Source of the DNA: Rhizobium viscosum
GTDB lineage: Bacteria; Pseudomonadota; Alphaproteobacteria; Rhizobiales; Rhizobiaceae
DNA length: 64,000 nt
NCBI RefSeq assembly: GCF_014873945.1
Contig: NZ_JADBEC010000002.1
Location: forward strand, 1,302,001-1,366,000
Reading direction: 5' to 3'
Part shown: positions 17,693-26,202 of the stretch, one piece after another
Layout of the letters: each line of letters starts with the position of its first letter
Numbering within the stretch: the stretch's first letter is position 1
Translations under genes and position numbers: made by a program
Notes under the pieces: generated by a model
Told to the model about the DNA's origin: nothing
The model's input: the letters and a program-made list of their open reading frames with translations, nothing else
Database searches by the model: none

Positions 17693-19096
17693 ATGAGCGA
17701 AAAACGTGGAGCGAAGATCTTGGCACGTCGGGACCAAATCAAGTTGGGAGCGTTTCTATATCTTACCGGTCATCATCTGGCGGCCTGGCGCCACCCGGAC
17801 ACGTGGGCGGGCGATCAGCTCGAGCACTACACGGAATTTGCGCGCATGGCGGAAGCCGCCAAATTCGACGCGGTATTCATTGCGGATATCGCAGCGGTAC
17901 GCCTCGACAAGGCCGAGGCTGCCGCCCACTCCGCCCACAGCGGTGTCTCGCATTTCGAGCCGCTGACGCTCCTTTCGGTCCTTGCCGCAGTGACGAATTG
18001 CATCGGGCTCGTCGGCACCGCGTCGACCACCTTCAACGATCCCTATAATGTCGCCAGACAGTTCGCCTCCCTCGATCACATAAGCAACGGACGAGCGGGG
18101 TGGAACGCGGTGACGTCGTCGGATCCTAATGCTGCGCCGAACTTTGGCCACGCCGAGCACGTTCAGCATGCCGATAGATACAAGCGGGCCGAGGAATTCG
18201 CGGACGTCGTAGCAGGGCTATGGGATAGCTTCGACGACGATGCGTTCGTCCGCGACAGAGCGAGCGGCAGCTACTACGATCAATCGAAGATGCGAGTTCT
18301 CAATCATGCCGGCGATTTCTTTCAGGTACGTGGTCCTCTCAACACTCCGCGCTCCCCGCAAGGTCGGCCCGTCATGGTCCAGGCGGGCTCGTCCGACGCC
18401 GGCAAGGATCTGGCGGCACGGACCGCCGAGGTGGTGTTCACCGTGCAATCGACGTTGGCGTCTGCAAAGGATTTCTACGCTGACCTGAAGTCACGCGCGC
18501 AGAGCTTTGGCCGGAGCCCGGACGCCATTAAGATCCTTCCAGGCCTTTTCCCTGTTGTTGGAGAATCGGTTTCGGAAGCGGAGGAGAAGCTCGAAGAGCT
18601 ACAGGATCTCATTCTACCAATCGTCGGCCTCAGCCTCCTCGAGGGACTCGCGGGACGAACCGTCAGGCTCGCCGACTACCCGATCGACGGCCCGCTCCCG
18701 GACCTACCACTGACAAACAACCAGGTCAGCCGACAGGCTTTGGTCGTCGAGCTTGCGCGGAGAGAGAATCTGTCGATCCGACAGCTCTACAAGCGTCTGG
18801 CCGCGTCCCGAGGACATCTGACCGTCGTCGGAACCGCATCACAAGTCGCCGATGAAATGCAAGCCTGGTTCGAAGAGTTCGGCGCCGACGGATTCAACGT
18901 CATGCCCGCGACTATTCCGGGAGGATTGCGCGACTTCTGCCACCTCGTCATTCCCGAGCTGCAGCGTCGAGGCCTGTTTCGGCACGACTATTCCGGGCGG
19001 ACGTTGCGTCACCATCTGGGGCTGAAGCGTCCTGACGCCATGGACATGCTCTCGCCCTTAGCTCCGGCGCATCGGGGATTGCTCGCCGGCCAATAG
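17693..19096 (+). CDS. FMN-dependent monooxygenase, NtaA/SnaA/DszA family
   Basis: A 467-residue bacterial luciferase-fold monooxygenase of the NtaA/SnaA/DszA/SoxA type. Family marks include the N-terminal GAFLYLTGHHLAAWRHP, SHFEPLTLLSVLAAVT, the TASTTFNDPYNVARQFASLDHIS block, GWNAVTS and QAGSSDAGKDLAA. Such enzymes use FMNH2 delivered by a separate reductase to hydroxylate or cleave N- or S-containing organic molecules. SnaA-type enzymes also finish antibiotics, which fits the biosynthetic setting, although a catabolic role is possible. It follows the PaaK-like gene by 82 bases and precedes the second ftsI paralogue. Confidence 0.87.
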   Translation: MSEKRGAKILARRDQIKLGAFLYLTGHHLAAWRHPDTWAGDQLEHYTEFARMAEAAKFDAVFIADIAAVRLDKAEAAAHSAHSGVSHFEPLTLLSVLAAVTNCIGLVGTASTTFNDPYNVARQFASLDHISNGRAGWNAVTSSDPNAAPNFGHAEHVQHADRYKRAEEFADVVAGLWDSFDDDAFVRDRASGSYYDQSKMRVLNHAGDFFQVRGPLNTPRSPQGRPVMVQAGSSDAGKDLAARTAEVVFTVQSTLASAKDFYADLKSRAQSFGRSPDAIKILPGLFPVVGESVSEAEEKLEELQDLILPIVGLSLLEGLAGRTVRLADYPIDGPLPDLPLTNNQVSRQALVVELARRENLSIRQLYKRLAASRGHLTVVGTASQVADEMQAWFEEFGADGFNVMPATIPGGLRDFCHLVIPELQRRGLFRHDYSGRTLRHHLGLKRPDAMDMLSPLAPAHRGLLAGQ

Positions 19097-19187
19097 ACTT
19101 GATTGTCCTGCGGCGGCGGGCGGCCTTTTCCATTGCCAAAAATACGGTTGTGGAAATAGCGCAAGCACAAGGAAAAGTAACTGGCCA

Positions 19188-19203
19188 TTAACTCCTGAAT
19201 AAT
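19188..19203 (+). promoter_or_regulatory. CtrA-like site TTAA-N7-ATAAT upstream of ftsI paralogue 2
   Basis: The bases read TTAACTCCTGAATAAT, a TTAA-N7-NTAA element with one mismatch to the CtrA consensus, about 86 bases before the start of the second ftsI paralogue. Its spacing matches the element at 6321-6336. Confidence 0.4.
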
Positions 19204-19288
19204 AGGTCAGCCTTTCCGCTTCGTGAAATGAGCACGTTTCAGCCAAGAACTTTAACATTCTCGACCAAGCAGAAATCGTCCCGGACCG

Positions 19289-21022
19289 ATGTCATTCCTT
19301 TCAAGAATCATTCTGCACAAAAGCAAAGCTCACTTCTCGTCGCGTCGGCTCAGGGGAGCCGTCCCGACTCTGCGCCGAAAGAGCCAATCGCTTCGAACGC
19401 GGGGACGCATTACCATCCTCGTCGTGGCGTTTGCGGCTGTCTACGGTCTGATCGGAGCCCGGCTCGTGCAGTATGGGGTCAAAGACGACGTCGTCCCTGG
19501 AACGCTACCACCCCTGAATGCCGTCGCCTCCCGCCCGAATATCCTCGATCGCAACGGCCAGCTTCTCGCGACCGACGTCCGCACGGTTTCGATGTATGCG
19601 GAGCCCTATAAGATTGTCGACGTCGATGAAGCTGTCGAGAAGCTGGCCACCGTCATAACCGATCTCGACATGAAGGACGTCTACAGCAAGTTGTCAGAGA
19701 AGAGATCGAAGTTTACCTGGATCAAGCGGCAGCTGACACCCAAGCAGCAAGGCCAAATCCTCGGCCTCGGTATTCCGGGCGTCGGCTTCAGGCCTGAGAT
19801 GCGCCGATTTTATCCGGGCGGCTCTACCGCCGCTCACATCCTTGGTTATGTCGACATCGACAATCGCGGCGTAGCGGGAATGGAGCGGTTCATCGATTTG
19901 CAAGGTTTCTCGGATCTCTCCGCTGCAGGTCTGACCCTGGGAGCCGACCTTGAGCCCGTGACGCTGTCGATCGACGTGCGGGTTCAGAACGTCGTCCACG
20001 ACGTTGTGCTTGCGGCCCTCAAGAACTATCGAAGCAAGGCAGCCGGCGCCGTGGTCCTGGACGTCCGGACCGGAGAGGTGCTGGCCATGGCATCTGTTCC
20101 TGATTTTGACCCGAACGATCCGGCCGCTACCGGAACCGACGGATGGCTGAACCGCATGTCGAACGGCACATTCGAAATGGGATCCACTTTCAAGACCTTT
20201 TCAATGGCGCTTGCTCTCGATACCGGCAAGGTGACGCTGAACGACAGTTTTGATGCGACGAAGCCGCTGCGTATTGGTGGGTTCACCATCCGTGATTCTC
20301 ACGGTGGCATGCGCCGATGGCTGACGGTTCCTGAGATCTTTAGATATTCCTCGAACATCGGCACAGCGAAAATGGTCGATATCGTCGGCGTTGAAGTGCA
20401 GCGCGAATATCTCACCAAATTCGGCCTCCTCACGAGAATGCAGACCGAGCTTCCGGAGGTTAAGTCACCATCGCAGCCGAGGGTCTGGAAAAAGATCAAT
20501 TCAATTACGATCTCCTTTGGCCATGGTGTTTCGACGACGCCGTTGCAAACCGCAGTGGCGGGAGCGGCACTGGTCAACGGCGGACTCCTTGTCTCGCCTA
20601 CGTTCCTGCCCCGAAGCCGCGCCGAGGCGACGGCCGCAGGACAACCAGTCGTGAAGGCGTCTACCAGCGACGCAATCCGTTATCTTTTTAAGCTAAATGG
20701 CGAGCAGGGGTCAGGTCGAAGTGCTGACGTCCCAGGCTTTCATGTCGGCGGGAAGACCGGAACGGCGGACAAGGTGGTCAATGGTCGCTACGACTCCCGC
20801 TTGAACTTCAACGCCTTCCTCGCAGCCTTTCCGATTGACGATCCGCAATATGTGGTCCTGACCTTCTGTGACGAGCCACGCACCGGCGAAAATAACCTGA
20901 CGATGGCGGCCCAGACCGCAGCACCAATGGTGCGCGATATCGTTGGACGTATAGCCCCCATGCTCGGAGTGGAACCGAGATTCGGCAATGGCAATATGCA
21001 GCTTTATCCGCAAGATTACTAA
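19289..21022 (+). CDS. ftsI: FtsI/PBP3-like peptidoglycan transpeptidase, paralogue 2
   Basis: A 577-residue class B penicillin-binding protein, colinear with the copy at 6449 over its whole length but clearly diverged. It has a basic N-terminal tail, one membrane anchor (ITILVVAFAAVYGLIGA), the pedestal motif RPNILDRNGQLLATD, and intact transpeptidase motifs: STFK with Ser near 299, SSNIGT, and KTGT with Lys near 489. Both copies keep all catalytic residues, so they are expected to be active septal transpeptidases. Together they bracket the PhzE cluster, which suggests target duplication for self-protection (inference). The divergence also argues against a very recent duplication. Confidence 0.9.
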   Translation: MSFLSRIILHKSKAHFSSRRLRGAVPTLRRKSQSLRTRGRITILVVAFAAVYGLIGARLVQYGVKDDVVPGTLPPLNAVASRPNILDRNGQLLATDVRTVSMYAEPYKIVDVDEAVEKLATVITDLDMKDVYSKLSEKRSKFTWIKRQLTPKQQGQILGLGIPGVGFRPEMRRFYPGGSTAAHILGYVDIDNRGVAGMERFIDLQGFSDLSAAGLTLGADLEPVTLSIDVRVQNVVHDVVLAALKNYRSKAAGAVVLDVRTGEVLAMASVPDFDPNDPAATGTDGWLNRMSNGTFEMGSTFKTFSMALALDTGKVTLNDSFDATKPLRIGGFTIRDSHGGMRRWLTVPEIFRYSSNIGTAKMVDIVGVEVQREYLTKFGLLTRMQTELPEVKSPSQPRVWKKINSITISFGHGVSTTPLQTAVAGAALVNGGLLVSPTFLPRSRAEATAAGQPVVKASTSDAIRYLFKLNGEQGSGRSADVPGFHVGGKTGTADKVVNGRYDSRLNFNAFLAAFPIDDPQYVVLTFCDEPRTGENNLTMAAQTAAPMVRDIVGRIAPMLGVEPRFGNGNMQLYPQDY

Positions 21023-21494
21023 CAGTCAGGGGAAAGTTGCGGGCTTTGCAGCGGTCAACGTCTACTTGTCTTGGTCGCCTTGAACCAATTCGAACCGCTC
21101 CCCCGTTTGTTCTGCCGTCGGATCAAGGCGATCACTATGGACCCCAATTATGCGATAAGCTGGTGCTCGCCTGCGGAGCCGTGCGGCCCAATGGACCAAC
21201 GGTGATTGTTTCGTGTGGCATTGCTCACGTGGAGTGGGAAGCGACAAGATTGAGCTAAGTGAGCGCTAGCGTGATCTTCAGCATTCAGAATCCGCGTTAC
21301 TAGCCCGATGCAAATTATCCAGCGTGATCTCGCTCCAGCCAGCGAGATATGCTGGTGCATGTCGATGCCAAGAATCAGCAGCACTTGGCGCGTCGTTGGA
21401 CCGCAGACATTTCTGTTGGCCAACTGATGCGACAGCCCATTACTACAGCCGAAATTGGAAATCGTGTTCTGGCCACACTGCAACCGTCAGCGGC
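21023..21494. other. Intergenic region without recognisable gene
   Basis: Nothing recognisable is coded in these 472 bases on either strand; only short unconserved open frames occur (for example 21349-21711 on the plus strand, which runs into the next gene antisense). It separates the plus-strand ftsI copy from a convergent flavoprotein gene and marks the right edge of the PhzE/ftsI unit. Confidence 0.5.
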
Positions 21495-22865
21495 CTATGC
21501 GTCTCGATTTGATCGGTTCGAGGCGATCTCCTCGACGACTGCCTTGGCCTGCACCCGAATGTCAGGGACGGCCGTAATTTCCCAGAATTGTCCAGCCGTC
21601 AAAGCGCCGACTGCAAACAGCCGGGTGGGCAAGATCCGGGAAGGCCCCAGCACTTCAGAAGTGGCATCCACCTGTATCCCAAGGCCAAGGGGATCGGGAG
21701 CGATCAACTGAAAGCGGCTCATTTCTTTCAAAAGCGGTGAATGGCTGATGCCGGCGCGCTCCATTCCCGTACAGTTGACCAGCCAATCTGCCCTGATCCC
21801 TGCGATCTCTCGTGTCCCTCTCACCCTGTATCCGGCGAGAAGCGTGCCCTCCTCGGCTGCCAGCGATTTCAAGAAGCCTGCGTGGAAGCGCACTGTTCCT
21901 TCCGAGACTAGCTTCTCGAACCTGTCGAACACATCAGGGGCGACCCGATGACGGTGAATGTTCCACCAGGGAAGGGCATGGCGCAGGAAACGGGCTCGCT
22001 CCTCGGATGAAAGCCGCTGCCAGAGAACCTGCGTCATCGGCCTCAGGCCGTCCATCACGGCTCGCCAATCGGCAGTCTCCCCGCTCTTCGTCCTCAAGCT
22101 CTTCAATATACCGCTGATTGTCCCGGGAAGCGTCTGAACATCGATCAGCAGAGGCGCTGGAGGGGTCTTCGCATGTCCGAGCGGTGCGAGCCCGCGACGC
22201 GAAAGCACATCGATCCTGCCGCGATGGCCATGGGCGCGAAGAGCAAGAACCTGATCGATCATCGTCAGGCCGGAGCCGAGGATACAAACGCTTTCGGAGG
22301 GCGCGACGAGCCTCAGCCACGAGAGCCGCCAAGGATTCTCGACGATCCGTGATCGCAAGAATGGCGGGACGTCAACCGGATCGACCGGCAGGCTGGCGTT
22401 GCCGACGCCAAGGCAGAGCACGACGTTCCTGCCAGCGATCTCATCGCCGTTGCCGAGATGGAAGGCCAGTGTGCTGTTATACCGCTCCACACATCCCGCC
22501 GCCTTGGCCTTGATGAAATCGACCTGGCAACGGTCGTCTCGTTTGCGAAGCAGCTGTGCAAGCGTATCCCTGACGTAAAGCCCGTAATCGCTGCGCGAGG
22601 CAAAATCGGTCGCCTGCATCGTACGTCCACGGCTCTTCAACCACTCGACGAAATCGTCTGGACGATGCGGCAGCAAGCTCATGCGGCCTGCGGGAACGTT
22701 GAGGCGATGAAGGTAGAGTTCCGTCCGGTAGGCCGTCCCGCGGCCGAAACCCGGATCGTCGCCTATGACGGCAACCTTTGCCGAAGCGGGAAGCTGCTCA
22801 ATGAGATTGCAGGTCACGGCTATCGCCGAAAAACCCGCACCGACCACGACCACATCGTATATCAC
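21495..22865 (-). CDS. FAD/NAD(P)-binding protein of the NAD_binding_9 type
   Basis: A 456-residue flavoprotein. The N-terminus reads VVVVGAGFSAIAVTCNLIE, a classic FAD-binding GxGxxA motif; a second nucleotide motif CILGSGLTMIDQVLAL lies near residue 205. GFGRGTAYRT, LNVPAGRMS and LVNCTGMER are typical of the YdhS-like family of FAD-NAD(P)-binding proteins, whose reactions are mostly unknown. The GTG at 22865 is preceded by AGGAGAG at ideal spacing, so it is preferred over the upstream ATG at 22943. It is monocistronic and divergent from the TetR gene across 645 bases. Confidence 0.78.
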   Translation of the reverse strand: MIYDVVVVGAGFSAIAVTCNLIEQLPASAKVAVIGDDPGFGRGTAYRTELYLHRLNVPAGRMSLLPHRPDDFVEWLKSRGRTMQATDFASRSDYGLYVRDTLAQLLRKRDDRCQVDFIKAKAAGCVERYNSTLAFHLGNGDEIAGRNVVLCLGVGNASLPVDPVDVPPFLRSRIVENPWRLSWLRLVAPSESVCILGSGLTMIDQVLALRAHGHRGRIDVLSRRGLAPLGHAKTPPAPLLIDVQTLPGTISGILKSLRTKSGETADWRAVMDGLRPMTQVLWQRLSSEERARFLRHALPWWNIHRHRVAPDVFDRFEKLVSEGTVRFHAGFLKSLAAEEGTLLAGYRVRGTREIAGIRADWLVNCTGMERAGISHSPLLKEMSRFQLIAPDPLGLGIQVDATSEVLGPSRILPTRLFAVGALTAGQFWEITAVPDIRVQAKAVVEEIASNRSNRDA

Positions 22866-23510
22866 TGTACTCTCCTGAAACCTCTGGCACCTTCGCCTCT
22901 GCCGCTCACTCGCGTCTGAAATTACTCCACGCAGAAGGCTCACGAAGATAATTATCGTTGTAGTCTATAGAAGAAGCATACAAACGATTTCAATTTAATC
23001 ACGGGCGCGCCAACGTGCCTTTCCGAGTCGTCACCCGACTCGCCCGCCGGGCTGGAAAGGACCTTGGTCCCAGCGGGGGTGACTTTCGCTTCAGCCATCA
23101 ACCATTCCCATGCACTCGCAATCGGTGGATTTTCGACCGTGTCGGCCGGCGTGAAAAAAATTTGGGCGGACCGACAGCGGGTGAACCAGCCGGCCGGCAG
23201 CCAGATTGTAGGCAACAAGGGAAAGATCGCCTGACGCAGCTTTTCGGCCTTCGAGGCCGCCTTGACCGCAAAGTCCGTGTTCCCGAATAGAGACCGGGGC
23301 GGCATGGCGACAACTTATTCCCGTCGCACGATTGGCAAGCGAAGCCCACATCCCTCGCACATCCGCACGATCTCCGACTTGGAAAAAAATTCTTTGAGCG
23401 ACCCCAGAAGGGGAATGACCTGTCTTTCTCCCCATTAAAGGTCGATTTAGAAGAGAGACAAAGACGCCCCCGGCTCAGCGCCCAATCAAGTGATTTCAAG
23501 CCAGAAAGTT
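22866..23510. other. 645-base divergent intergenic region
   Basis: No recognised gene. A 117-codon minus-strand frame (22952-23305) and a 114-codon one (23091-23435) overlap each other and resemble no family that I recognise; they are probably chance. The segment 22940-23000 is AT-rich and should hold the promoter of the minus-strand flavoprotein gene; the TetR promoter or operator should lie close to 23400-23500. Confidence 0.4.
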
Positions 23511-24095
23511 ATGAAAGCTTCCATTTCAGATCACATCCTCACTTCAGCCGGCGCGCTCTTCTATCGGGAGGGTATCCGCGCTGTTGGCATTGATCGCATC
23601 GTCTACGAAACGAATGTCGCCAAGGCGACGCTTTACCGGCATTTTCCATCCAAGGATCATCTCGTTGCGGCCTATCTTCAGGACCGCCATGAGCGGGTCA
23701 TCAGCTCTCTCGAAACCGTCCTCGACGAGGCACCAGATCCGCGCGATCAGCTGAAGCTGATCTTCGAACGTTTGCACGAGAAGGCAGATAGCCCTGAATT
23801 TCGAGGGTGCGCATTTGCTCTTGCAGTCGCCGAGCACGGCGATTCAGAACGTGTCGTCGCTGTCGCGCGCGCTCACAAGGCAACGGTGAGCCAGATGTTT
23901 GCCGCGCTCATGGCAAGAGCGGGCGTAGAGACAGGTCAGCCGGCCGCTCATCTTTCCCTTCTATACGAAGGCGCACTGGCGACAGTGGCCGTCGGCCGCG
24001 ATCCCCGGGCTGTGCTGACCGCCAGAGACTGCGCCCTTTTCGTCTTCGACGCCGCACTTTCGCTGATCAAGAGGGCTGAGAAGCGCATAGCATGA
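23511..24095 (+). CDS. TetR family transcriptional regulator
   Basis: A 194-residue repressor-type regulator. The N-terminal helix-turn-helix is clear: ILTSAGALFYREGIRAVGIDRIV followed by VAKATLYRHFPSKDHLV. The C-terminal ligand domain (AEHGDSERVVAVARAHKATV) is unassigned. Its stop overlaps the ATG of the isomerase gene (ATGA), so it very likely controls that gene and itself. A GTG at 23490 would add seven residues. Confidence 0.9.
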   Translation: MKASISDHILTSAGALFYREGIRAVGIDRIVYETNVAKATLYRHFPSKDHLVAAYLQDRHERVISSLETVLDEAPDPRDQLKLIFERLHEKADSPEFRGCAFALAVAEHGDSERVVAVARAHKATVSQMFAALMARAGVETGQPAAHLSLLYEGALATVAVGRDPRAVLTARDCALFVFDAALSLIKRAEKRIA

Positions 24096-24694
24096 CAAAG
24101 ACAATTGACTACTTCTTCGGCATCGGTTCGCCGTGGTCCTTCATCGGTCTCGATGCCTTTTCGGAACTTGCACAAAGGCATGGGGTCTCGATCCGTCCGC
24201 ACGCCATCTCGGTGATAGAGGACAACGGCGGCATCTACTCCCGCAACAGGCCCGAGGCGCGGCGCGCCTACTGGACCAAGGACCTGAAGCGCTGGGCGGC
24301 ATTGCGCGGCAAGACGCTCAACTTCGAAAATCGCGCTGCCCTTTCCGATCCGACTCCCGCGGGCTTCATGGTCATTGCCGCCATCGAGGATGGCTTGGAC
24401 TGGCTCAAGCTGACGCGCGCCCTCCAGGCCGCCTTCTGGACGAATGGCGATGATATTGGCCGAAGCGAAGTCCGCCAGGCGATAGCCGAAAAGGCAGGCT
24501 TCGATGGAGCAAGGCTCGAAGAACGAGCCCAGTCGGAGGCGATCCAGTCAGTCTGGCGATCCAACATCGAAGCTGCCAAGAGCGCCGGCATCTTCGGCCT
24601 CCCGACGTTTCGATATGAGGACGAGCTCTACTGGGGACAGGACAGCCTGCCGTTCCTGGAGCGCCATCTGAATGGCGAGAAGATCGCCGTCTGA
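24092..24694 (+). CDS. 2-hydroxychromene-2-carboxylate isomerase-like DsbA-family protein
   Basis: A 200-residue thioredoxin/GST-kappa-fold protein. The N-terminal FGIGSPWSFIGLDAF carries the catalytic Ser of the glutathione-dependent HCCA isomerase family, and the C-terminal GIFGLPTFRYEDELYWGQDSL is the usual cis-Pro and dimer region. In aromatic catabolism these enzymes isomerise 2-hydroxychromene-2-carboxylate with glutathione; here no aromatic pathway is adjacent, so a general glutathione-dependent isomerase or detoxification role under TetR control is equally likely. Confidence 0.83.
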   Translation: MTKTIDYFFGIGSPWSFIGLDAFSELAQRHGVSIRPHAISVIEDNGGIYSRNRPEARRAYWTKDLKRWAALRGKTLNFENRAALSDPTPAGFMVIAAIEDGLDWLKLTRALQAAFWTNGDDIGRSEVRQAIAEKAGFDGARLEERAQSEAIQSVWRSNIEAAKSAGIFGLPTFRYEDELYWGQDSLPFLERHLNGEKIAV

Positions 24695-24782
24695 CACCGT
24701 AAGCGGCTTGGCGAAGACGCGCTGCGTCTACACTTGGCGAGATTTCTCCCGCCACCGGCACCGCTGACAAAGGAACTGATAA

Positions 24783-26159
24783 ATGGGCGCCCTATCGGCC
24801 GAGCTATCCAATCAGCTGCTATCGACATTCGGCAACCGCTTCTCGATTTCGCAGGCGCTGCGTGAACAGCATGGCCACGGTGAATCCCATCATGCGCAGG
24901 CAATACCGGATGCCGTGGTGTTCGCACAGAGCACGGACGATGTTGTAGAAACCGTCCGTCTCTGCTCCGCCGCAGGCGTGCCGGTGATCGCCTTCGGGGC
25001 GGGAACCTCGCTGGAGGGCCACCTGACCGCAGTGCACGGCGGTGTATCCATCGACCTTTCCCAGATGTCGCAGATCATTCGCGTCAGCGCCGAAGATCTC
25101 GATTGCACCGTCCAGGCCGGCGTCACGCGTGAACAGCTGAATGCACATCTGCGCGACCAGGGCCTGTTCTTTCCGATCGACCCGGGTGCCAACGCCACGA
25201 TCGGCGGCATGGCAGCAACGCGCGCATCGGGCACCAATGCGGTTCGTTACGGTACCATGCGCGAAAACGTGCTGTCGCTTACGGTCGTGCTGCCGAGTGG
25301 GAAGGTCATCCGGACAGGTGGGCGGGCGCGCAAATCGTCTGCGGGGTATGATCTTACCCGCCTCTTCGTTGGTTCGGAAGGCACGCTCGGCATCATCACC
25401 GAGGTGACGTTGCGGCTCCAGGGCGTGCCGGAAACCATTTCGGCTGCCCTTTGCTCGTTCGAGAGCGTGGAGCAGGCGGTCAGCGCAGCAATCGCGATCG
25501 TTCAGCTTTCCATCCCAGTCGCTAGGATGGAGCTGATGGACCGTAGCTTGATCACTGCCGCCAACGCCTATTCCGGCCTCTCCCTCAGGATCGAAGATAC
25601 GCTTGCCTTCGAGTTCCACGGATCCCCTGTCTCGGTTCAGGAGCAGGTCGAGCTGGTTGCGGAAATCGTGACGGATCACGGTGGCAAGGATTTCGAATGG
25701 GCCAATGCACCGGAAGAGCGAAATCGCCTCTGGAAGGCCCGCCATAACGCCTTCTACGCGGTGGTCTCGCAACGGCCAAATGCCCGGGGCTGGTCATCCG
25801 ATGTCTGTGTTCCGGTGTCGGAGCTCAGCGGTTGCATTCTCAAGACGCGCGCGCTGCTGGAGAACTGCAGTGTTCCGGCTGCCATTCTCGGGCATGTCGG
25901 CGACGGCAACTATCATGTGGTCTTCGCGGTCGACCCTGACAACAAGGCGGAGCTTGCGGAAGTCGCGGCCATCAACAAGAAGATGGTGGAGCATGCAATC
26001 TCCGTCGGTGGCACGTCGACCGGCGAACACGGCGTCGGCACCGGCAAGATCGGCTATCTGCGTCAGGAGCACGGAGACGCCGTCGAGCTGATGGCCCTGA
26101 TCAAGAATGCCATCGATCCCAAAGGCATCATGAACCCCGGCAAAATCCTGCCGGGGTAA
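24783..26159 (+). CDS. FAD-linked oxidase, GlcD/D-lactate dehydrogenase type
   Basis: A 458-residue VAO-fold flavoprotein. The FAD-binding domain has PVIAFGAGTSLEGHL, DPGANATIGGMAATRASGTN and GSEGTLGIITEVTLRL; the C-terminal cap includes GHVGDGNYHV and GEHGVGTGKIGYL, with metal-binding His residues as in D-lactate and glycolate oxidising enzymes. It probably oxidises a D-2-hydroxy acid to the 2-oxo acid. AAGGAACT precedes the start. It sits between the isomerase and the molybdoenzyme on the same strand, with short gaps suggesting one transcript. Confidence 0.88.
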   Translation: MGALSAELSNQLLSTFGNRFSISQALREQHGHGESHHAQAIPDAVVFAQSTDDVVETVRLCSAAGVPVIAFGAGTSLEGHLTAVHGGVSIDLSQMSQIIRVSAEDLDCTVQAGVTREQLNAHLRDQGLFFPIDPGANATIGGMAATRASGTNAVRYGTMRENVLSLTVVLPSGKVIRTGGRARKSSAGYDLTRLFVGSEGTLGIITEVTLRLQGVPETISAALCSFESVEQAVSAAIAIVQLSIPVARMELMDRSLITAANAYSGLSLRIEDTLAFEFHGSPVSVQEQVELVAEIVTDHGGKDFEWANAPEERNRLWKARHNAFYAVVSQRPNARGWSSDVCVPVSELSGCILKTRALLENCSVPAAILGHVGDGNYHVVFAVDPDNKAELAEVAAINKKMVEHAISVGGTSTGEHGVGTGKIGYLRQEHGDAVELMALIKNAIDPKGIMNPGKILPG

Positions 26160-26202
26160 GCGTTGGAGATCTCTTTCCACCCTAGTCGCGGGACACGATG
26201 CA

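Noticed and set aside
22952..23305. 117-codon minus-strand frame in the intergenic region
   Set aside because: Overlaps other random frames, has no ribosome site or family resemblance.
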